Shown here: positions 1 to 12,527 of the stretch, piece by piece
How positions within the stretch are numbered: the first letter of the stretch is position 1
Layout: the number at the start of each line of letters is the position of its first letter
Source: Diprion similis
Lineage: Eukaryota > Arthropoda > Insecta > Hymenoptera > Diprionidae
Assembly: GCF_021155765.1 (NCBI RefSeq)
Contig: NC_060113.1
Location: forward strand, 2,284,501 to 2,348,500
Length of the DNA: 64,000 nucleotides
Reading direction: 5' to 3'
Translations under genes and position numbers: made by a program
Notes under the pieces: model-generated
Database searches by the model: none
Told to the model about the DNA's origin: nothing
What the model saw: only the letters and a program-made list of their open reading frames with translations

Positions 1-2160
1 ATAATTTTTTTTCAAAACTTTTCCCTTTAAATATCGATCTCAAATTTTGAAAACCACTCGAAGGGCGAAGTTCTCGTGATTTTTGATCGAATGACAAGAC
101 AAAAAACAAAAAAACAAAAAAAAACAAAAAAAAAAATTAGGATTCAAAAATCTTTAAGGTACAGATAAAGACGTTTTTTTTTCTTTCTTCTTCTTATCCT
201 TCGTTCACAGGATTGTACCTGTACCTGCGGGACCGGAAGTTGACGATAAATAAGTACAGATAATTGATCGAATACCAGAAGGGACTACGAGGTGCTGATC
301 GATTAAATTTTATGACTTGCACTGGCGTGATCTGATCGTGAGTAAGTATAAGAAACGTAGCTATATACATATATATATAATGCGTTCCCGGCTCGTTTAA
401 AGTTCGTTCGTTCCTTCGTTCGTTCTATTCGAGTTGATATAGTTGCAAGAGACGTGGAGATATTACCCGATTTAATCCACGTGTGTGAGAGCTGAAATGT
501 CAAAAGGACAAATTCCTTTAACGTAATGGCGGCTGATCTCCGTCTCGCCATAAAGATCCTTTATCATTGCGGGTGGCGCGTGCCGCGTAATTCACCGATT
601 ACGTTCGCGATTTTTTTTTAGATCTTCGGAGTTGGCGATTTTATCGGTGATACGAAACTGTTAATCGATCTTTGGTGTATAAAAATAATTACAAAAAAAA
701 AAAAAAAAAAAAAATCAAAATCGAAAAACAAAAATCGAAGCTGCAGCTCGTAACTTCGCATTTAGCATGCAAATCGTGTGATAATACTGCTGATAAATAT
801 CGAAGAAATTACGTATAAAACGGTAAACGTCTTTCAGCACGTATGATTTTGAGAAGGTAAGAGTTGATGAAAAAAATTATTACGCGTGTGCAAAGAATTT
901 AAAATGGAAATTGTTAAACACAGCAAACAGATATTTCGATAATAATAATAATAATTATTATTATTATTGCCGTGTTTGAAAAGTGTCTTGAGAAGAAAAA
1001 AAAAAAACATTTACACAGAAAAATAACTTTAAAAAAAACTCAGCAATTCGATACTTGTGGAAGTGTTCGTCAAATTATTTCTATAAAAGCTTAAAAATTT
1101 TTGAAACTTGAATTGTATTGTTGATTTTTTTTTTAATTTTTTTTTTTTCTTCTCAAAAATTCACAAAGAATTTCGAAAACCGTTTTCAAACAAACTTAAC
1201 CGGACAATCTATAGGAGAAGGATCAATTCACACTATACTTACGATCTTTTTAAGAGATAAATTTGTCTCCTCAATCACATTAATATACAATTACCGAACG
1301 ATCTATTCTGGCCGATCCAGCACCTTGCTGTAGATCATTCGTTAGTCCGATGATCGTTTACGATTTATTATGAATCACGTTACGCAATCGCGTGCAGGTG
1401 AAAGAAAAAATAACGAGCCGTGAAGGTACAGGTAGAAAATGAATTAGGAGCTAACCAATCAATCGTTGAATAAATTCTATAGAAAATAAAGCAGCCTGTC
1501 AAATATCTGCCATTTCTCTAAACGGCACCGATCACGGATGATCCATTAATAGAGAACCCTTTATAGCTGGTGCAGGATTATGTGCGAATTATCCGTACGT
1601 AATACCGGCTATAGTGTAATAAATCTGTATCATTCAATTCACAGTCATGCCAACATTTCAAATCATTACAGACTCAATTCCGCACATTATATTATACAGC
1701 ATCGATGATCAACATTGCGCAATCGACTTATAATCATCGTGAAGCCTTTCACTAACGATCGAACATGATCGATCCATCAGAATTGAATGAATTCGGTGAA
1801 GGATCGGTGTACATCGAAGTTTCAACGATTTATACTATCTACTCTGCGATTTTTGATTATTTATAATTTAATTATACATATCGACGAATCGTTTTTCCGT
1901 ACGAATACCTGCCGTGATTGAAATACATGAAAATTGAATCGTGCAGGTACTCACTTGCGGCTGCTCGTTGACGCCTCTGCACGTATAATCATCGTGGCAA
2001 TTTGTTCGACATGTGGATGACGGCGATTCGCCAGAGGCCAAAAACACATCTTAAACGTCACACCCCGACACTTTGCGTCTAATTCTAAAACACACACTGC
2101 AGCTTGTCTCACATTGTATTTTTTTTTATAATTTATCTACGTACGTTTTATGTATATATA
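1..2160. other. Intergenic DNA, no gene recognised
   Basis: No open reading frame here looks like a conserved protein. The stretch is AT-rich with many A and T homopolymers. A short AAT/ATT perfect palindromic microsatellite lies near 941-968 and an AT-rich tract near 361-382. I see no RNA gene or splice-flanked exon. Confidence 0.6.
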
Positions 2161-2716
2161 TTAGGGGAGCGCAAAAAAACGATTATTTTTTTTTTTTGAC
2201 TCTTGTGTGACAAAATGTTAGTTTTTGATATTTTAAGAGCCCACTCCAAAGGACAAAAATTTAAGAGGTCGCTCCAAATTTTTTAAAATGTAAAAAATCG
2301 TCAAAAAATTAAATAAAAAAAATTTTATTTTCAGTATTTTGTTCGATTTTTAATTCATGTCGTGGTGTATTGTTATCGATTCTTTCTTACTAAATTAAAG
2401 GAAAAAAATTTATGAAATTTTAATATGAATATTAAAATCTTGCTCGAAAAGATCTAAAGAAACGCACCAAAAAATTGAGAAAAAATTATGAGCGACCTTT
2501 CAAAATTCAAATTTTGAACTGAAACTTTCGGAAACTTATTTTTTTTTTTCTTTTTTGTCTATAAAATTATACCGTAACGAGAAAAAAAATGACCAAAAAA
2601 AAAATCGATATTTGACGATTGCTGACGTTTTAAAAAATGTGGAGGGACCTTTTAAAATTTTTTTGTCAAACGAGACTCAAAAATAAAAATAGTCGGTTTT
2701 TTCGTGCCACCCTTAA
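2161..2716. mobile_element. MITE-like element with long imperfect terminal inverted repeats
   Basis: The left end begins TTAGGGGAGCGCAAAAAAAC and the right end, read as reverse complement, begins TTAAGGGTGGCACGAAAAAA. The match continues inward for about 60 bases, through a T-rich stretch and then GACTCTTGTGTGACAAAA on the left against GAGTCTCGTTTGACAAAA on the right. The element is about 556 bp with no coding capacity, flanked by TA-rich sequence compatible with a TA target site. This is the structure of a non-autonomous DNA transposon. The superfamily is not certain from the ends alone. Confidence 0.75.
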
Positions 2717-3239
2717 TACATACATGTATAATCAACCCGTCATGTAAACCGTTTGATGATAGCGCAGCGATCATACTTACAGATTATATCCGATCACTTT
2801 GACAAACGCGAGGTTAAATTGGATATCGATTATGGAACGTGTATAGTAATTATTCCCATGTTACGGGTAAAAATCAATCTCGCTTATCAGCCTTAAGGCA
2901 ACAACACTGCAATCCTTGAGGCTTCGTCATGTCCGTTTCACTTGGCTGATCGTAAGCAATATTATTATATTAACACTTCACACAACGGTGATATCGTGAT
3001 CTGCGTATTATCTCAATGTATAAACACAGGTGTCAAAGTGTCAATTTTGTGTACAATGTATGTCAAAGACAGAGTACAGAGGGTAGAGTTCACCTCACGT
3101 CGGACGGTCAGTATCGACGCGGCTTTCTTCGCGAACTGATCGTTCTGTGCTCTTGATAGTGAAAATTATGGCCGAGCTTAAGAATAAGACGTCATCTTCC
3201 ACGTTAGGACTGCCTGATATGATCGAAGCTGCAGCCGAA

Positions 3240-3280
3240 GGCGGGGTGGTGGGGGGGTGGGGGGGGGGGGGGGGGGGAGG
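3240..3280 (+). repeat. G-rich homopolymer tract
   Basis: An almost uninterrupted run of G on the plus strand, broken by a few T, followed by GAGG. Apparent glycine-rich and proline-rich open frames over it on both strands are composition artefacts. It has the sequence requirements for a G-quadruplex. Confidence 0.85.
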
Positions 3281-3430
3281 ATGTAAACACAAAACTGACG
3301 GTTCCATCTCGTTGAACAATGAGGTAAGTCAACCGTAAGAAACGCGTCTTATCTTTCTTAATCCGCAAACGTAAACAGAATTTTTGTATCAGTTATTCAC
3401 GTACTTGTCATACCATTTGATATATGTATA

Positions 3431-4190
3431 GGGCAGTCCAGTTTATTTCGACCTACGTAATTTTTATATGATTTTTCTCATTTTGAAGACAAACGGTTTT
3501 TTTTTTTTTTTTTTTTTTTTTGTTTTTTCCTTTTTTCGACACGGTTTGAATTTTCTACAATTTTTTAAAACCGTCGTTACCGATCGACACAGTTTTTCCT
3601 TATCACTGTTTTTAAGGGTTTTTTGGTAAAAAAAAAAAAAAACGACAGAAACGTTAACAAAATTAGAAACGAGAATTATTTTACTGTGTATATAATAGAA
3701 TTGCTGATAAACGCTTTCATATTATGTCATCATAACGGATTTGTGAAAATTTTTTCCACTCTTCGGAATCATTTTACGATTTGAAATTTTTTTTTTGTTT
3801 TCTCCACATCGCTATAATGAAGAGGAAAAAAAAATATTCTGCGAAAAGTGTGAAAAAATTCTCAACAATTAATCTGATGTGAAATATGAAAATGTTTGAT
3901 TTCTTCAAGCTTTCTTTCGGAAAAAATCTTGCAAACATTAAGAAAGAAAATTCTCGCCACTCCGGGTCTGGTTTAAAAAAAAAAAATTTTCACATCTGAC
4001 AGATGATTTTTCCAATAATTGTGTCGATCGGTAAGATGGTTTTGAAAAAATTTATAAAATTCAAAACCGTGTCGAAAATGTGTATAAGAAAAAAAAAAAA
4101 AAAAAACAAAAAAAAACTAAAAATAAAAATAACTAAACCAGTGCTCTTAAAAAAATTTCGAAAAGTTCGAAATCGGCTGCACTGACCCCT
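3431..4190. mobile_element. Long inverted-repeat (foldback or MITE) element
   Basis: The two halves are inverted copies of each other. The left arm around 3530-3592 (CGACACGGTTTGAATTTTCT, later ACCGATCGACACA) matches the reverse complement of the right arm around 4019-4083. The outer ends also pair: GGGCAGTCCAGTTTATTTCG on the left against GGGGTCAGTGCAGCCGATTT on the right read in reverse. It is about 760 bp and contains no conserved coding sequence. I infer a non-autonomous DNA transposon whose arms have diverged by point changes and A/T-tract slippage. Confidence 0.7.
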
Positions 4191-7100
4191 ATATATATAT
4201 AAATATACATGCAATCGGTGCAGGAGATGCAGCGAATCGCGCGTTGCACCCGATTATTAAACCGACCATGACCCAAATGATGGGTCACGTTCACGCTGCA
4301 ATTTATACGCCCGCGTGTACATGAGAGGGAAATAAATACTCGGGTAAGACTCTGGATCCGATCGCAACGAGTGAAAGTCTCGGGTGAGCTTGACGCAGTG
4401 CCGTTTCTACTCTACTTGACGTAGAGCTAGGCTAACAAGTAGATATGTAATAGGCAAGCTCTAGTCCCGCGTCTGCATGGCTCAAGTTAACAAGATAGTC
4501 ACGTCGTGGCCAGAAAACTTCTGGCTGTGGCTAATAACAGAGGATCTGGATCTGATGCCGCTGCTGCTGATCACCGAGGTAGAAACTGCAAATGAAACTG
4601 ATCGAAACGCGGAGTTTTCATTTTTATGCACCTTATCCAGGATGCTGAGCCTCGATCCTTTGGCGTTTACAACTGTTTTGATTAACGTTCGATTTCCGTG
4701 ACTCGGATGAATTTAATTGGAGTGAAAATAGACCTCCGACGATCCGAAAATTAGAGATTTACTAACGATAGATTGATGAGGTATTTCTTTGTTTGAATCA
4801 TTATAAAAAATGGAATAAAAAACACACACTTATGGTATCAAATTACTTATACACGAAAATTTTCATGCCTCTGATGTTGTAATAAAAATTTTACCGATCC
4901 TGTTCACTTGAAAGACACGAAAATAGTTCATATCAGCGTACTCATACTCCTCGTTATTAAAGTTAATTTTTTTACGAATTCAAAATTTTTCAAAGATCTA
5001 ATTAAAACGTACTTATCATATCGATGTCGGTACTTTTTTTCTATATGATGAATTTTTTTTAATTATCTGGAACCATCTAAAAACGCTAAAAATTTATAAA
5101 CTCTTTTCTTTCTATATATACTGTATAGATAAATAAATTTATGAGTGAATAACGACCTTAAATTTTGTTCACACCTAACACTAATTCCGGCAACGAGATC
5201 TAATGAGATAAGAGAAGGCCGGTTAATTGATGTTATGAAATTAAAGTTCACGCCTCGTTTACATCGTATATAGCTATTATATCACTTACAAATTACGTTA
5301 CGGTTGAAAAAAAAAGTTAAATCTAACAAATTGAATAACAGGATGATACTGACAACTATTGAATGCAACTAATATCTGAACATTAACGGAATATCTAAAT
5401 GTCGTGAACTCAAAATTTCCGTTTTCGATTCAACGTGAAGAATTTTTTTTTCATTGTAAAAAAAAAAAAAAAAAAAACAATTCACAAAGGGTTTTAAATT
5501 TTTCAACAATGTAGTTTGTTAAAAAAAAAAAAAAACGATTCTTGTACGTTTTTGTTGAAAACGACGATTTATGATTTCCAGAAAATTCTGAAAAAATCAT
5601 TTTCCACCAATTCAAAAAAAACAACAAACACACACAATTTTTTCCTCTTTATAATTTTTTCGCAAAAAATGTACAGTTTTCGAGTTGTATCATAAAATAA
5701 AGATTACTTTGTTATACCGTATCAAGATTAAATGAGTATTAAATATTTTTGGCGAAAACGTCGTAAGTTACGATTTTAATAATTCGATAAATACTTAATG
5801 TGATAATTCAGGTAAAAAAAAAGACGTTGAGCCCAACAACGAATCGGAATGGTTGAAACGACCACGAACATATTTCGATCCACGGAGTTTTACATAACAC
5901 TTTTAATAATAAAGTCGATGCCTCGAGCTTAACCTGCCAGTTAGTTGGTCAATGTCTCGCCAATTATTACCGCCGCGTGTTTGCCTTTCTTGACTTTCAA
6001 CGGCGTTGATACTCGTAACGAGGGTGTGAATCACGCGATGACGACGCTGAGCTTTACACTACTTGTGCAACAGATGCTTAACACGATAGCCAAAAACGTT
6101 TACCAACTGCTCGAAGTTATGCTTCGTACTTTTTAAAAAGTTCACCTTAAAAATTGACGAAAGTTCTTCTTCTCTTCAATTACCAAACTTTCCTTCGATT
6201 TGAGGGAAAATTCTGAAAATTGCATGTCTCGATAATTTTTTGGGAAATATTCGTCGCAAAAGACGATATTTTTAAAAATAAAATAAAACGGAAAAAATCA
6301 CGAGAATCGTTATCTTCCTTGCGTTCAATCTTTGCTTTCACTCGTTACCTGATTATCCTTTTAATTTCGTTAGTGCACAGGATGCACGTTTTTTTTATTT
6401 ATTTTTTTTCCATTCTTGTCTGTCAGAAAATCATGAAATAACATTAAAACAGAGTTTAATTCTAATTTCCCCGAATGAGATTCGAATTTGAAACGATGAC
6501 GTGACGATTACTGTGTAATTAAACTACAATTAGCCGCGAAGTAGTTATTTGAAAGAAATTCGAAGCGATTCCTTGGCCCGAGGTGTTCGCACAGCTCGTC
6601 GAATTCCTGGTCAAATTTCATGCGATGCGGTAACGAAGTTGATTCAGACTATTTGCAATTCCGTTTCGTTTTATTCGATACGATTTTCTCGTCGAAAGGA
6701 CGTCAAACCTTGCATCATAGACGCGAGCGCGTTCGTAACGCACGCAACATGCTCTACGTCGAAACCCCATCGCATATATGTATATATATGTATAACAGTG
6801 TTTATATAAAAAAAAAAGTATATGGTAATAATCGGTAACTAACTGACAGCATGGCGAGCCGCCTGCTCTCAACCGATCACGATCAAAACTGGTTTTGTAA
6901 TCAGCTTAGATTTTATTTAACCAGATGAATACATGCTGCAGCCGCTTATAGCGTGCATGGCAGTGTCAAAACGTTTCGCGTTGCATAACGGAGCTGGTAT
7001 TACTAGGATTCAACGAAAAAATTGTGAAAAAAAAAAACAATATTCAATTTCAATTCCAATCTACTGTAAATCGAATCGACGGTAAATCAATTCCATGTAA

Positions 7101-10100
7101 CTAGATTGCAAAAAGTATTCTCATTCAGTATACATTATGATATACGTATTATACATTTTAATTAACTCGAACATTATACTGTAGTATATACGCAACACTT
7201 TGCAAATAATGCGAAATACGGGATAGTGAAACGATTTTTTACGAATGAAAATAAAATCTGAATTATACTTACGAATTGAGAGTAAGTCGATGTTTTTCCG
7301 CTGACAGGTGAAATTTATAATCTGTCCATAATCAGTCTCGCAAATTTCTGCACGAAATAGGTTGTTCTTGTATAACAATGTTTAAAATTTACAATTCTCC
7401 TAAGAAGTTTTCCCCAGCTATGGAATCACCGACTAACTATATTAATCGCTCGTAAAACTTCTAAGCTCGATCTAATTCAGCGCGGTGTCCGCCTTCGGCA
7501 TGTGAATTGCCTATATACATATACATATATGTAGAAAGTGGCAAGAGATTGGGAAAGTATATTAGAGGCATATAGAAGTCCGAGTGTATTAATAAGTATG
7601 CTGCTGCACGATTTATGCAATCTATAAACCTACGAGTAGATAATCTGGAGCAGAAATATATTAATCAGCATGCAATTTTCCCGAGAGATATTCCCATATT
7701 CCTTTTACAAAAAACTTTTCATCTTTTCTTCTGCATGCGTGTAGGTAGGTATTACTAACATTGTGGGTATAATATAATAACAAATATACTAAAATTCGGT
7801 AATGATCAATGCTTGTAGATCGTGTGTGAGAGTGTGTATAGGGATCTATAGTTACATGCGTGCAATGTCGTAAATCAGTTAGACTTCTGATTTCACTAGG
7901 TTAATTACCTACCAATCTCGCGGTTGTTTTGTTCAAAATTTCCTACGGTAAACACGGCACTGCTTGACCGATTTATACATGTGCGTCGTATGCAGGAGTA
8001 GAAAAAAATTTTCACCTCATATTCGTCAATAATAATTAACACCTAAAACTCGAGTTTTAAATTTAAATTAAAATTGTCTATAAACGATGATTTTGTATTT
8101 TCAAACGTTTACACAAATCATAAAAAGTTTAACTCAAGTCTATTATATTGTAAAATATTTCATATATCAATAATTTTTCCACGTCTCAGAGTCATGAGTG
8201 TATTTAAAATCGTAGATAATAATAACGTATCCGGATGTACGGAGACCTGAAATTTATGAATCACCATCGAACGTTCGATCCGGTTTGCAACGTGCCGAAT
8301 ACAGCTACTGTGAATTTCCGCAAATTGCAATCGAAGAATAATGCGGATACGCAAGCTGACCAGTGGTAGCTTCGTTCGCCAGTCACGTGATCGTGTCGTA
8401 ATTGCATCTTAACGTCAGTTCCAATTTTATCCTGTGGCTAAAAAAAAAGAAAAAAGAAAAAACCATTCGCCGGAGTGTTTTGTCACTTATAACGAGCTCG
8501 GTGAACAAATTTCGAAGTTACAAAAGTTGCGCGATAATCCAACCGAGCCCGAATTTTTGTTCTCTCCCTTTCTTTTTCTTCCTGCTCTATTTGATCCCCA
8601 TTTTTCGGTTCCCTTTCCTTTACGCAACGGAATTAATTCATGCTAATTAATAATCCGTCGGCCACTTTCACGTGGCTTCGTCTCACGATAGATTAAACTG
8701 TAATAAGGTACCTGGTATCCCATAACCAGCAATGGGACCACCTGTCAATCACCTTTTCAGTGTCCACGCGCGAACCGACTACCAGTTCATTCCTCCATTC
8801 TACAAAAAAAAAAAAATAAATAAATAAATAAAGGATCCTCTGTACCGCCTGCCTCGTGCCTCGAGCCATTGTGTGGATCGAGTTTTGAATGGCTCGCGAT
8901 AACGATCCAAGAATTGTCATGGAAGTGCAGGTGCTGGCCGCGGATCGTCGAATCTGTTTCGCACTATTAGTGATCAAGGTTACTCAACGGATTATTATTG
9001 TTGTTGCGTAATATCAGCGACGCGTGACCGCGACTTTTGCTCGTGAAATGCAAAAACAAAAAACCAAAAAAAAAAAAGTTATACAAGTAGAAAGACAGGG
9101 AAATAATTCGATGGATAGCAATTATCGATGGGCAAAGTCGGTTAATCTCGTGAAAATAAATCCCGCGATTCCGATCACACCTTTCGAAAATCATAGGCAA
9201 TTGGACACTCGATCTGACAGGATATACAAGCGTCGATGCAAATGTGCAGTTACCATTTTTGAACCTTTACTTCGTCCATTGACCTCCAAAGCTAGTCTTC
9301 TGCTGGGTTGGTACGATATCCATATGCGCTAAGACTACATCACAATGACTCGACGATATTTACCGCAGAAATTTAACCTCGATACATATCAGGTTTTCTG
9401 AAAACCAATATTGGAGAACGGTTAAAACGGCTTGCCGAAACGTCTCGATTATAACGAACGCGAGGATAATGTCACATGAAATCCTTGGAAACCCCTGTGA
9501 ATCGTGTTGTAAAATTTGATAACTGTGTTAAGAATGACTTGAACGAATCGGATTTCTCGAATATGAGCACTTTTTCCAAAAATTTTCGGACTACTTTCGT
9601 AAGCCATTATTCTGTAAGGTACCTCAATTGTATAATAAAAATGTATTTCCCGTGGTCAGCAGCGATTCGTATCAGTCTACGGGGGAAGGAGAAGGCGGGT
9701 CAACGAATCCGGTAGCTGATAGGAGATAAAAAACGTCCTCGAGAGCAGAGATCCGTGTACGAACAATGATTATACCTTTGAGAAGCCGAAGTCCAGAAGC
9801 GTCGTTTCGGTGTTCCGCATAATTTGGCCTTCCAATTCTTAGGGTAGAGTGACTTGGCTGTTGGACGTAGAGTAACGAGCTTTTCTGTCCGTCTTGAGCT
9901 GCTGACAAAACGCAGACGTCGCGTGCGATGTCATTTGGCGAAAGAGCACGTTGAACGAACCTTGAGATTGTTATCGATCGCGATACCGAACCGCGTCTTC
10001 CGCATTCAGCTTCCGCAGGGCGATACCGATCGCACGATCGAACTCTCTGCACATCGACTTGGAACCGTTGCCAAGACTTCCAGAAATTCCTTGACATTCC

Positions 10101-12224
10101 ACATTTTCGAACCACTTGTGGTTGCAAGTTATCGTTTCCAAACGTTTGCGATATCCATTTAGGAATCGGTACCGAAATATTCGACTAACGTCGGCTCTAG
10201 CCCAAATACGTTCGCCCAAGGTTCTCCGAGATAAATGACCAATTAAACCAACTACACCTTTTTACCTTTCTTACATGTACAAGTGATCATTTCATTGCGG
10301 GCTCATTGCGCACCCGACGTAATCCGCTCACCGACACCGATCTTAATCGGAGGTAAGTATTGGTCACTTGGCGAAATACGATGTTGGCACGAGATATCGC
10401 GCCCAGGAAAGTCGCCCATTCGCCAAATTGGATTTGGAGAGTCCTTGCAAGTGGCGTTGTCTACATTCTTCCGTGATTACTATATCCGTTTTGTCGTTTC
10501 TGATACATGGATACATGGAATTACATGACAGGCAGGAGTTTCCTGCCAGACTATCACGTCTTGAAAATTATTCAACTTCCGTTTACCAGTCTGGAGAAAT
10601 CCTTAACGAATCGAATTGCTTTTCGGAATTTGCACCCGAGAATTTAAGAGGAAAGCAATCCGATGCTGTACGAAGGCTGTAGGCACGTCGACGATCGAAG
10701 TCTCCTCTCGGTTATCTCAACGCGTTTTATTACCGAACGAACGGCTCGTTAGGCTCTCGAAAAAATTCTGTGCAGTTGATGAATGGACAATGGACGATGT
10801 GCCCACGTGTCTCTTTATTGAATAAAGCAGACAGCCGCACACGCAATGCAGCTGCATGCTTGCGGGTTGATTAACTGCTTGCTTGGTCAGAGTTTTGTAT
10901 AAACTCTCTCGTAAGAGAGAGAGATATCAGAACCGCGCCTGCATTTCACTGCACCATTTGCAGTAGAGGAAAATTGGCACGATGTATCGCTATGGAACGC
11001 GAAAGCGCGTTAGTTTGAATTAAAACTAGAAGGTAAAAGATGGGAGACAATGTGGCGATCAGGTGCGTAGGCGCACACCGGCATGTTGATGGTCCAAGAA
11101 AAGAAGTCGCCATTTCAATCCACCACGCTGGGTGGATATCTATTCAGGAAAATTACCAAGGCAGCGCGCGATCTCTTGGAAAGTAACGGATCAGCCGACA
11201 TATCCGTTCTGCCTTGATTTGCATCGGTTTCGCTCGCTGCTCCGACAAATTCCCTTTCGATTTCTAACCGTGCAGGGGATTCCTCGAGCGTGGGTGCATG
11301 CCTCTCGACGATTGCATGTAGCACTTAAACTTTGCAACTTGCACGGACAGAGGCTGACTCGGAGATTAGAATGCGAGGCGTGGAGCTGGTCGCGTTTCTA
11401 CATCGCAAGACCGCCTTGTGTGGTACATACTTGAAAAAGCAATCGCATTTCAAGCATGGTTAATCGACAAGGTCACGTTTTGATCTGGTACATAGTAAAC
11501 ACCATGGGATACCAGACGGGGTAAAAGGAGGAGCAAAAGCTTGTTGCATCTGGACGTTGAAGAGCGAACACAACGACGTCGTAGAAATCGAAAGGATAAG
11601 AAAATGGGCTCCCATTGCCAACGTCAAGGCGTTCGAAGGGTGTGGTCCTAGTAATCGTTGGAACGGTATCCTGTGGTTCTCTGCATCATGTTACAGGCGG
11701 CCGTCGTCGTACGGCTTTAGGAAAAGGAAAGGCACCGTGCGATTGGTCGTGTAGCAAGTAGACGTATAACGCGGGTCTTGTCCTGCGATTCGAGTCGCTG
11801 ATGGCGCCCCACCTCCTGGTCTATCGTGGCCGAGCAGAGCTCCCTTCACCTTCGGAGGAAGTCCACCTCGGAATTCCTCATCGCGACTGCAACCTTAGCC
11901 CGAGTAAGAGACACGGGAGGCCCGGTCCTAGGCGAGCGTCCACCACCTCCACCTCCACCTCCACCGAGTCCACACCACCTTCGCAGGATAAACGGTACCA
12001 CCACTTCCTCTTCTACCATCACCACCAGCCGCGAGAGCAACCACCACAAGCAAGGCTGCGGCTGCGGCATAGGCGAGTCAAAGCGCCAAACTCTCCTTGG
12101 GAACGGTTGCAGCCGTTCTTCTCTCCGTATCTCTCGAAAGGAGGTGAACGCGTGCGAATTTTACCATTGGCAGGGGGTATCGAGGGTAGGAGCCAATCTG
12201 GCGTCGTCGGAGGTGGAGCGATAG
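4191..12224. other. Intergenic DNA upstream of laccase 2, no gene recognised
   Basis: About 8 kb with only short open frames on both strands, none with recognisable domains or codon-usage character. Base composition shifts from AT-rich in the first part to more balanced after about 9.6 kb, approaching the presumed laccase 2 promoter. Microsatellite-like A, T and AAAT tracts are scattered, for example near 8805-8830. I found no RNA gene by eye. Confidence 0.5.
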
Positions 12225-12527
12225 GTATTAAATAGGCGAGCAACGGTTGGAGTTCGGGTAAACGCGCCGTACGTAATGGGTTGTGGGTATTTCGGATAGT
12301 GGTCCGTTTGTGGTGGCTCTTCGAGTTGTTGGTATCGCTCGTTATTGCCTCAATTCCTCATCACCGAGGTTCGAAGGATCGCGGTGCAGTGTCGCGGCTG
12401 CGAAAGTGACATCGAGTATCTACCACCGCGAATACCACCGAGAGTAGCTAGTAAACTCAGTTACCGGTTAGCCAGTGCCGGAGTCAGTCATCAAGACGAA
12501 GTGCCCCAGGTATAAACCGAGAAAGCC
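12225..12527 (+). promoter_or_regulatory. Presumed core promoter / 5' UTR of laccase 2
   Basis: The sequence directly upstream of the first coding exon is markedly richer in G and C than the rest of the window. A TATA-like ATTAAATAG lies at about 12226-12234. Several TCAGT motifs, which resemble arthropod initiators, occur close to the start codon (about 12457 and 12484). The start codon context is AAAGCCATG. No transcript evidence is available, so the transcription start is a guess; a further non-coding exon upstream is equally possible. Confidence 0.3.

Noticed and set aside
3095-3338. Polyproline and polyglycine proteins on opposite strands
   Set aside because: Produced entirely by the G-run at 3240-3280.
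9672-10162. Overlapping open frames of 151 codons (minus) and 102 codons (plus)
   Set aside because: They overlap on opposite strands, carry no known motif, and neither shows a convincing coding pattern.
11801-12235. 144-codon proline, serine and arginine-rich frame just upstream of laccase 2
   Set aside because: Three overlapping frames are open here at once because the stretch is GC-rich; the composition follows CCACCT-type repeats. More likely promoter or 5' UTR than protein.
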